From contig JAXBDG010000002.1 in assembly GCA_036320915.1 (NCBI GenBank), positions 2,942,001-3,006,000 of the forward strand: a stretch of 64,000 nt of DNA, written 5' to 3'. Both the position numbers and the translations under genes were made by a program. This DNA comes from Linnemannia elongata. Taxonomy: Eukaryota > Mortierellomycota > Mortierellomycetes > Mortierellales > Mortierellaceae. A model generated the notes under the pieces. The model did not search any database. It was not told where the DNA came from and was given only the letters and a program-made list of their open reading frames with translations. Positions 56,206 to 64,000 of the stretch are shown here, one piece after another. How positions within the stretch are numbered: the stretch's first letter is position 1; each line of letters begins with the position of its first letter.

Positions 56206-58706
56206 ATGTTCTTCCAAGACACAACAAGCGATCTCAACAAATACCCCATGAATTACAACATGTTTGCCGATAACGCCATGGCCATGGCAGCCGCGCCGGG
56301 TTGCAACAGTGACATGCTTCCCACGGAGTTTATCTATCCAAACTACAACCTTAACCAGTATGTAAACAGCCGCAACAGAAACGTTCGAAACCATTTTCCG
56401 CTGGGCAACACGAAATGATCAGCCTCACTAACCTCAGGAAACCCTCCTTGTCTACTTCTTCCGAACTGCACTCTTTCTCGTGTTTTTCTTCTTCGCCCTC
56501 CCTGCTCACATCCGTTCGCACCGGCAGCAGCAACGGGCTTGGAGATCTCTCCGCTGGATTCACGGCCCACCAACAGCAGCAGCACCAGCAGCCAAGGCCA
56601 AGAGGACACCACCACCACCACCATAGCAGTACCAGCAGCACCAGCAGTAGCACAAGTTCCATCGTCCTCGAGAATGCCTACCTTCTTTCCGCCTCTTCTT
56701 CTTCTACACCACCATCGACCTCGTCATCTCTCCACAGTTACAACGAAAGCAGTAACGCATCTTTCTTCCTCCCTTCCGAGACTTCATCCTCTACACCTTC
56801 TACTCCTCCCTCTTCCTCTCCAATTTCATCTGCATCTATCGCGTCCACCCCTGTACTCATCTCGACAGTGACAGGATCATCCTCTTCTTCTGCTTCTTCG
56901 ACTTCCTCTTCTGTGATGGACTATATGATTACAAACCAAAATTCCCTTTTAGTGCAGCCGCACCAACAACATCAACAACACTATCGTCAACATCAACAAA
57001 TCGATCATAGACCCACAGCCCGTGTGCAAGGCAGTTACCCACAGCACAACAACAACAATATGCAGCAGCAGCAGTACGTCTCCTTCCCTGCAAACGACTT
57101 TCAGGGGGTGCCTTCTTCTGCCTGCTCAACTTCCTCGTCGTCTGCCGCCGTCACCCCTGCGGTCATTGTCTGCAGTCAGCAAGGTCCAGGCACTGGCCCA
57201 CAGCAACAATATACACCCTGGAACATTGACATTGATACATCGTCCAATCCCACAGCGAATACTCAATTGCAATTGACTCCGGCTCCCTTTATTTCGATCC
57301 CAGCTAAATCAACACCAACACCTTCTTCCGAAGGCGGAGGTGGGGGACAGACGACTCATCGTTCTAAACAACAACAGCAACAGCAACAACAGCTCCAAAT
57401 CATGACCTCCTTCGATTCTGGTATCGCGTCGATGTACCCTCACATTTCAGGCTCTCACCACCACCACGGCTTGGATCTCTCCGTCGCCACCTCGTTGGTT
57501 TCACAACAGCAACAACCCTCTTGCATCACCTCGCCTGCTCAACAGGCTGCCATGTCAGCCCACTTCCAGGGCCAGCCTCAATACCAGCAGCACGCATCGT
57601 GGGGCATGGCTGCCACCACTTCGTCGCCTGTCGACTCCTCCTTCAGCTCCGGATCTTCGACCCCATCCTTCACCTCGTCCATGTCGCCCACTCTGTCTTA
57701 CTCGAGCTTCGAACTCGGCAGCAGCGGTGACTCTTCTCGAGCCACTTCCCCTTCCCACCACAATCAGCATCAACACCATCATTATCACCACCATACCACT
57801 CCTTATGACGCCCCTTCCCACTTTGAACGTCGCCACCGCCGTCGCGACTCGGATGCATCTAGTTTGATCATCCGCTCTCGCAAGTCCTCGACCTCGTCTA
57901 CTTCGTCCACATCCTCAAACGCCTCCCATCGCCGCATGTCGACCTTGCGCGAGTCCACCCTCCCCTCCACACCTGTCTCCTCCAACAACAACACTACCAC
58001 CACCACAACAACAACAACCACATCGGTTTCCTCTCCAACCCATCAATGCCCAACATGCAACCTCTGCTTCGCCGGCCCCGCAGTCCTGGTCCGCCACATC
58101 GAATCCATCCATGACAAGCTGCTCTGGAACTGTGTCGGCTGCAAGTCGAACCTTTCTCGCCGCGACGCCGTGACTCGCCACATCAACCTCTCGCCCATGG
58201 ACTCTGTCTGCCGCGCCGTCGGCACAATCGGCCAAATCAAGATGTTGAACGGTTCCGAAGTCCATTACGAAATCTCATCCTACAAAGCCAAGCCCCTGGA
58301 CGAGGTCATGAACCGCATGGGCAAGAAGATCTCGGCTGCGTTGAGACAAGAGATTGATCGTGCCAAGGCCATGACGGAGGCCAACAATGCCATGGCGGCT
58401 GCCTCTGCAGCAGTTGTTGCTGCCGAGCCTGTGGTCTCGGCGGTTGTTGCCATGGGCGCCCACCATCACCAGTACCAACAACAGCATGAGTATGGGTTCC
58501 CCGAGGATATCATGGCCCGCCTCCGCGAGGCTACCGTTGCTGATGGTATGACTGCTGCCGCTGCCTCTGGTTCGTTGCTGGAGATGGATGAGGAGATGAT
58601 GATGGTCGGAGGAGAATATGATAACGAGATGGAGTACGAGTCTGATGGGTCTCTCAAGAAGCGTCGTCGACCCTTTCAGCATACCCTCGGTCAACGCAAG
58701 AAGTAA
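56206..58706 (+). CDS. S/Q-rich protein with a C-terminal C2H2 + C2HC zinc-finger pair
   Basis: Predicted nuclear DNA-binding protein, about 806 aa. Exon 1 is 56206-56357 (MFFQDTTSDLNKYPMNYNMF...); exon 2 is 56438-58706. The donor GTATGT and the acceptor ACTAACCTCAG fit in phase (NLN|QKPSLS). A downstream acceptor, CACCGGCAG at about 56526, also fits in phase and would drop about 30 residues. Residues 80 to about 580 are Ser/Thr/Gln/His tracts. Finger 1 from about residue 588: CPTCNLCFAGPAVLVRH then H after four residues. Finger 2, six residues on: CVGCKSNLSRRDAVTRH then Cys after nine (C-x2-C-x12-H-x9-C). A helical Ala/Glu-rich segment (KKISAALRQEIDRAKAM) and an acidic end with KKRRRPF follow. 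Same design as the genes at 33851, 38833 and 42092. Confidence 0.85.
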
Positions 58707-58792
58707 TCTTTACATTCAATGAACATACATCAACAACATCATCACCACTGCCATACACAATGAGTAGTACACACGCACACTCCAATTCGTAC

Positions 58793-58819
58793 ATACACAC
58801 ACACACACACAACACACAC
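58793..58819. repeat. (CA)n microsatellite
   Basis: About 12 CA units in the 3' UTR region of the preceding gene. Confidence 0.85.
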
Positions 58820-59783
58820 AAAACCAGACATAGCATATATATACCCTTCATCATTTCCTTCATTGTTTTTCCTCATGTATTTTCTTTTCATTAAAAAGCT
58901 TTTGCCTTTTCTTTTTCTCATACTTTTGAACAGTACTTGTTGCAATATTCTTGTAAAGTAACATTGGGAGACTAGTGATTTGGCTAGGTACATATCTTGA
59001 GGTGATGATAGGTAGTGGAGAGGCGATTAGACGTGTGACAGTTGCAAAGATCACGATCACTTTCATTGGCTACTGATGGGACGCGAAAATAAAACGACCT
59101 TCGCCCTGTATGTGTATATGGTAACCGTCGGCTGTTGATCAGTCGATCTTGTGGCAGTTCCATTACCATCACCACAGCACACATATTCACGCATACATCG
59201 TCGACGCCACGAAGGCCACATAAAAAAAAAGGTATACCGTCCGTCTTAGTGCACAAGGAGGAGTGAACACAAACAAAAAAATACTCCCTCAATGGGAAAT
59301 GAAATGAATATTGTTTTTTGATCGTGCCTGGAAATTCGAACCGAGCACACTCACTCCACCACAACATCACAGACCCTTGCCCCCCTCCCTTTTTTACTAA
59401 ACCTTAATCGCACACCTGCATCCACAAACAAAGAAAAACAGTGGACCATTCGTACGAAAGCGCTGCTTCTTTGGTGGCCAATATAACAAAGCAAAAAAAA
59501 ACGAGAAGGGATTGGAGGCAGTGGAATTAGAAAGAAAGGCAACAATGCGCGGAGGGACAATAGAGACCGATGTTTTCGTTTATACCTGTTCTTGGCAATC
59601 ATCAAGACACCACCACACCTCCCGAACACCACTGTCGCGAAATCTAATCATTTCCAACATACTAAAAAAATAAGGAGGCCCCCCTCCACAAGCAAGGGGA
59701 GTAGAAACAATGATAAACGCGCAAGTACAAAACCAGGAGTCGATCGTGTTTCCGCCCTCAAATTGGTGTTTTACTCCCCTTTG

Positions 59784-59806
59784 CCCCCCCCCCCCCCCCC
59801 CCCCCC
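59784..59806. repeat. C-tract, 23 nt
   Basis: Uninterrupted cytosine run (a G-tract on the other strand). Confidence 0.85.
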
Positions 59807-60018
59807 TCCTTATGAGACGCCAGAGTAGATTTATTACGCAAAATAGAAAAGACCCTTTTCAGCCAACCCCTCTCTTCTTTCCCTTTTGCTCGCTGCTCCC
59901 TCTTTCTGCTGCCCCATGGTGTTCTTTGGATACAGACAGAGGCTAGAAATTTTGTTCTCTTGCATATTTTCTCTCTCATGGATGTTGTATCAAAAAGCTC
60001 TTCCAAGAAGAAATAACA

Positions 60019-60046
60019 TGCATGCGTGTATGCATGCACGCGTGCA
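60019..60046. repeat. Imperfect inverted repeat of alternating purine-pyrimidine
   Basis: Arms TGCATGCGTG and CACGCGTGCA (one mismatch) around an 8-nt loop. The composition favours cruciform or Z-DNA. Confidence 0.6.
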
Positions 60047-60940
60047 TGTATCCACCTGGTGTCCTTCGAGAGCGTATGCCCACCATGCTAGGGGGAGGTA
60101 CGAGCGCATGAGCGAGTGAGCAAAAGAAGAACATAAGGACGGAGGGATGGATGGAAGGATGGAGCCCACAAAACACACACCTTATGTCGACTTCATTTCT
60201 CCTCCTTGACACTGTCTGATATATGCTTAGATCCATTAGATGAACCATTAGGGTTGCACAAAAAAATATGAACATGAGTTAGCAAACGCAAATGGACATA
60301 AAAGATGTTCTCGGCCCTTTTCTTTTAGTCCATAGTATGCGAATGACGAATTGGGTGAGTGTGGGGAGTAGAAAAGGAGAAGATGACACACGATGGGCCC
60401 GATGAGGTACGACGGGTCTTTTTGGCCAAAATGGGGAACAAAAAAGGATCTCGACCAAGATGTTTAACGTTCCTGTTCCGTTGGTGTTGTGGAGGGTCAA
60501 CATGAAAACGGAGATGAACCCGCCAAGACCTTTGTGCGCACACACCCTTCATCTTTCTTCATTTTTCTTTTCCTGTTTTCCTCTTTCCCTTCCCAACTCT
60601 CCCATTTCTTTCTCCTAACCCTAGTCGTCTCACAGTTCACTTCCTTTCTATTTTCCCTCACTTTTTTTTTTCTCTTCTCGTCGTTATTTGTTTACTCAAC
60701 CTACCCATGTACTTTCAGACGCATACTTCAGCATCCCTCCACCACACCTGCTAGCTTTTTTTTTTTTTTTTCCTTCCGTGCATATCTCATACCCCAGTAG
60801 CACCATCTCTATTACTGTTTGATTTATTTGTCTTTTTACCACCTTTCACAACCCCTCAACATATGTTTGTCAGATAGTCAAGAAAAACAAAAGACTTAGC
60901 CTCAACAAATCGACTTCCATCACATTTATTACCACCTCCA

Positions 60941-62272
60941 ATGGCGATCCCTCAACCAACACTCCCAGTACCACCCCGGTTACCACCCTTCACTACGTCG
61001 TCGTCTTCCTCTTCCCCATCCTCCCACATTACAGCCCACTTCTGTCCACCCTTCCCAGCCACAACAAAGAAACACCTCTTAGTCTTCCTCCGCACACTCA
61101 TTCTTCTCCTGTCTCTAACAACCCTAATCCTCGACATTGCAACAATTTCCTTCATCCACACCCACCACCGCGACTTCCCCCTCCGGTTCTACGCACCCTC
61201 TTCCTCTTCTTCCTCTCTCCGCGACGAAGCGTTCATACCACTAGTACTCGTACCTGATATCACTGCCATCGCAATAATGGTCATCTTGCTTTGGGAGTCG
61301 GCCCATTTGAGGTTACGCGATAGGTGGTGGAAGTGGCATGTCGGGGCTAGAGTTTTGTTTGGATTGGTGCTTGTTGGTGTGGGGGCTGTTGAGCCAAGTA
61401 TGGAGGCCGTTTATTATGGGCAGGGTGGTAATGGATGGAAAGAGTATTTCTGTTTGGAACCGACACAGTTCTGGAGGGGGAGGAATGGCAGTGGTGGTAG
61501 TGGCGGATGGTCAGGAAGAGGAAGCGCTGGCAGGTTCGAGAACATCGATCGTAATGGAACTTACACCGGCGAAAGCAACAACAATGACAGCACCAACTAC
61601 AGCAATGGCGGTACCAATGCCACAACCGGTGATTGGCAGAGTAGTAACGGCAATAACAACAACATTGGGAATTACTACAGAACAACAAACATCCAACAAT
61701 GCAAACTGCTCCGCTCACGATCCATCTTAACTTTCATCTGGCTCCTCTTGGTTCTTCTCGAACTTCTCTTTGTCTACTCTATCGGTGAATTCCGATCGCG
61801 TTCGCGACGAACAAGGCGAGAACAACAAAGCCGCGGTCTCGAGTCAGCAACTGGAAACTGTGGAGTAGGAGGAGGAGGAGGAAGAGAAGAAAATGGCACG
61901 AAACGACCAGCGTCGATCGTCTCGAGTGAGCTGTGGTACGAAGACCTATATTACCCCAACGGACACAACAACAATCAATACCGTTATAATAACGACAGGA
62001 TTTTAGACTGCGTTGAAGAGATCGACTATGAAGAATACGAGGACGAAGAGGAGGACGATACGTACCCTTGTGCAACATCTTCGCGTCGGACATCATCAGA
62101 GTCGTCGACATCTTCAGGAGCATTCACCCTACAGGAATGGTCTCAACCACAATCACAACACATCGACAGTTGCGTTGAGGTCCCGATGCAAGAGATCACT
62201 ACCGTTGCCACAACGACGATAGTACCCAATTCATTGGCTGAGCATCCTTATCCAACACCTTCTTGCCCTTGA
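60941..62272 (+). CDS. Predicted four-helix membrane protein with a glycosylatable loop
   Basis: Unrecognised protein, 443 aa, apparently one exon. Hydrophobic helices lie near residues 46-72, 98-118, 133-151 and 261-281. The N-terminus is Pro/Ser-rich. The loop between helices 3 and 4 (about 152-260) is Gly/Asn-rich with a Cys at each end (YFCLEP, QQCK) and four N-glycosylation sequons (NGT, NDS, NYS, NAT), so it probably faces the exterior or a lumen, with both termini cytosolic. The C-terminal tail begins with a basic stretch (RSRSRRTRRE) and becomes acidic (EEIDYEEYEDEEEDD). A four-helix plan with a large outer loop recalls MARVEL/SUR7-like proteins, but no family motif is visible, so this is only a topology-based comparison. 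AATAAA at 62300-62305. Confidence 0.65.
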   Translation: MAIPQPTLPVPPRLPPFTTSSSSSSPSSHITAHFCPPFPATTKKHLLVFLRTLILLLSLTTLILDIATISFIHTHHRDFPLRFYAPSSSSSSLRDEAFIPLVLVPDITAIAIMVILLWESAHLRLRDRWWKWHVGARVLFGLVLVGVGAVEPSMEAVYYGQGGNGWKEYFCLEPTQFWRGRNGSGGSGGWSGRGSAGRFENIDRNGTYTGESNNNDSTNYSNGGTNATTGDWQSSNGNNNNIGNYYRTTNIQQCKLLRSRSILTFIWLLLVLLELLFVYSIGEFRSRSRRTRREQQSRGLESATGNCGVGGGGGREENGTKRPASIVSSELWYEDLYYPNGHNNNQYRYNNDRILDCVEEIDYEEYEDEEEDDTYPCATSSRRTSSESSTSSGAFTLQEWSQPQSQHIDSCVEVPMQEITTVATTTIVPNSLAEHPYPTPSCP

Positions 62273-62855
62273 GCCCGACTCCATCAAGTTCCCACAAATA
62301 ATAAATGATCTGATAACCAATCGTCCCACCCATCCCACCATACTGAACCAAGAGATTCGTTTTTTTATTCCTTCATTCACGATAAATACTCTTTGTAGCC
62401 AACCTCAACATGAACAAGTACGTCGACCACAGGTCGAACATGTCAATCATCCACACTGACCAACATATCCAACCTTGCTGTCAAGTCACTCATATCCATC
62501 TGGCCATCTGTCCCATTGATAAAAAAAACCTATATATTGAATATCCTTATGTGCATCGAATCCGACGTCCTCCCAGCTCCCAAACGACAAACTTCTCGTC
62601 GATCCGTGCATTCCTTCACCTCTTCTTCCTTGTGATTCACAATCCGGTGGTTATCCTGCGGGCTGCTTACGCCAGCTGAACAATCTTGGTGCTATGACGA
62701 TATCATGCGACAAAAACAAAGAGCGGAAAAGGTGGCTTTCATTAATCAATTGTTTTACCTCCCCATGCACTCTCCCCTTCCATGTCTCCTGTTTTCCCGC
62801 TTCGCTACACAAACAAGCAAGCATGCAGGCACGAAAGAAAGGGAAAAAAAATGAC
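62273..62855. other. Convergent 3' region
   Basis: Short intergenic stretch between convergent genes. A possible extra last exon of the transporter on the minus strand ends at 62651 (see findings); otherwise nothing recognised. Confidence 0.5.
62300..62305 (+). terminator. AATAAA polyadenylation signal
   Basis: Canonical hexamer 28 nt after the stop of the four-helix gene. Confidence 0.55.
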
Positions 62856-64000
62856 TTACATGATGGTGGCACCGATGCCAACCAACAACAATGTCAAAGC
62901 GCAATAGGCGACCGCTAATCCTGAAACAGGACTCGATAGGGGAATCGCACGCATTACTCCTGACCCGTCCTTGGCCTTGATGGCGAGATCATTCTCTGGG
63001 CGGTAGAGCATACGGTGTCGAAGCTCCGAAGATTTGACCTCTAGTTCCATTCCTGTCACTGTAATCGAAGTCTCGCTCGCCTTAACCACTGCCTCCTTGC
63101 ACGAAGACACACCCTGAAGGCCAGTCTCAGAATCCGCGCTGCCAGATCGAACAGATTCGGTGTGACTCTCGCCACTGGCATTGAGATCCTCCCTCGAGTC
63201 TTTCTCGTTCCAGATATCCCGAGATCCGCTTTGACCATCTGGCGAATGCAGGTGTTTGGTGTCATGAGAATCGCACTCCAAGGTATCAGCAGCGACAACA
63301 ACGGCACCGTGACCCTTTCCATGCTTTTCCATGGCCATGTCCGTGCTTACACCGTGTCCACCAGTCACCTCATTATCGCCGTCTTCGCTCTGAGTAATCT
63401 CAGACGACTGCTCAGAATGCCCAACCTCACACTCTGCAGAAAGCCTGGCAACTTCTGCAGCCTCTTCCACCGTCAAGGTACCACACAACTCCTTGTCCAG
63501 GCGTTCCTGAATAGCGCGGTCCGCAGGCGTCATGGCCATCAATCTCGCCCTGTACTTTTTCGAGTAGATGTAAAGCACAAATGGAATAACAAAGTTCGCC
63601 GACGACACCAAAAACAACGAACTCCACCCAACCGCGTTGGTCAATCCTGATCCAGTCATGCAGGGGATCGCCACCAACCAGGGCAACCCACCCGCCATCG
63701 CGTTCGCCCAAGCCTTACGACATGTCTTGGACTGGATCAGATTGTACCGCAGGACAATCATGTTAATCGGGATCGATGTCACCAGCGCCGCAATCGGAAA
63801 AGTGTAGCCCGCAATCTGCGACAAGGTCGTGACATCCGAAGAGGAACTGATCGCCTGGATCATGGTTGAGTTTTCCGGAATCGCAAACGCCATCCCACCA
63901 AGCACCGACACCAGAACAAACAGGATCGTCATCAGCGAGACATTGGAACCGACAGTTTTGTGGGGCGAGACATGACTCTGCTTGGCGTTCGCCAAGGAAG
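62856..64000 (-). CDS. Amino-acid/auxin-permease family transporter, C-terminal part
   Basis: Partial membrane transporter; the frame is open to the right edge with no in-frame ATG before it, so the N-terminal helices lie outside. About 380 residues are visible. Hydrophobic helices lie near visible residues 21-40 (FVLVSVLGGMAFAIPENS), 62-83, 98-114 and 125-146, then a hydrophilic stretch of about 200 residues (Ser/Glu/Asp/His-rich), then a last helix near the end (LAVAYCALTLLLVGIGATIM). The GGMAFAIPENS segment and the helix layout resemble Aa_trans (SLC32/36/38-like) permeases. Substrate cannot be told. The long loop before the final helix is unusual for the family. The stop is TAA at 62856-62858, inside a perfect GTAAGT donor sequence, so the true 3' end may differ. 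Confidence 0.72.
   Translation of the reverse strand, partial: SLANAKQSHVSPHKTVGSNVSLMTILFVLVSVLGGMAFAIPENSTMIQAISSSSDVTTLSQIAGYTFPIAALVTSIPINMIVLRYNLIQSKTCRKAWANAMAGGLPWLVAIPCMTGSGLTNAVGWSSLFLVSSANFVIPFVLYIYSKKYRARLMAMTPADRAIQERLDKELCGTLTVEEAAEVARLSAECEVGHSEQSSEITQSEDGDNEVTGGHGVSTDMAMEKHGKGHGAVVVAADTLECDSHDTKHLHSPDGQSGSRDIWNEKDSREDLNASGESHTESVRSGSADSETGLQGVSSCKEAVVKASETSITVTGMELEVKSSELRHRMLYRPENDLAIKAKDGSGVMRAIPLSSPVSGLAVAYCALTLLLVGIGATIM

Larger units (their letters stand above)
58707..60940. other. Gap between the fourth paired-finger gene and the membrane-protein gene
   Basis: No gene recognised. It contains an (AC)n stretch, a C-tract, an alternating purine-pyrimidine inverted repeat, and CT-rich DNA from 60545 to 60860 leading into the next gene. 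Confidence 0.55.

Noticed and set aside
59325..59385. Minus-strand GGTTCGAATTTCC, tRNA-like
   Set aside because: The T-stem does not pair and no cloverleaf can be drawn upstream.

Overview
The window reads as nuclear DNA of a filamentous fungus. Genes have many short introns (about 80-400 nt) with GTAAGT-like donors, CTAAC/CTGAC-like branch sites and TAG/CAG acceptors. Intergenic DNA is full of homopolymers and microsatellites, and regulators carry long Gln/Asn/Ser/His-rich tracts. A Frizzled-type receptor together with long low-complexity C2H2 proteins suggests an early-diverging lineage such as Mortierellomycotina/Mucoromycota. The lineage is inference: no rRNA or mitochondrial marker is present.

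Layout, left to right. (1) 0-8 kb, minus strand: the first exon of a PPZ-type Ser/Thr phosphatase that runs off the left edge, then a complete Frizzled/Smoothened-like seven-helix receptor whose signal peptide lies on a separate exon behind a 1.5-kb intron. (2) 11-25 kb: a FYRN-FYRC (TBRG1-like) chromatin protein (-), MOB2 (+), arginase (-) and a MAP kinase kinase (+). (3) 27.7-31.3 kb: a 1086-residue PHD-finger protein (+). (4) 33.8-44.1 kb: three consecutive plus-strand genes for large disordered proteins ending in a paired C2H2 + C2HC zinc-finger module. (5) 45-47 kb: mevalonate kinase (ERG12), seven exons. (6) 47.1-56.2 kb: about 9 kb with no convincing gene, rich in purine/pyrimidine repeats. 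(7) 56.2-58.7 kb: a fourth gene of the paired-finger type. (8) 60.9-62.3 kb: a predicted four-helix membrane protein with a glycosylatable loop. (9) Right edge, minus strand: the 3' part of an amino-acid/auxin-permease family transporter.

Several genes fall in one functional area: surface receptor, MAPKK, MOB2 of the NDR-kinase polarity pathway, and PPZ phosphatase all act in polarity, cell-wall and ion signalling. ERG12 (sterol/isoprenoid) and arginase (nitrogen) are housekeeping metabolism. Nothing shows that they are co-regulated.

The most distinctive content is the four-gene zinc-finger family with the signature C-x2-C-x12-H-x(8-11)-C in its second finger. Exon structures were built by hand from splice consensus, reading phase and remembered family alignments. 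Exon junctions were checked for phase but not against transcripts.
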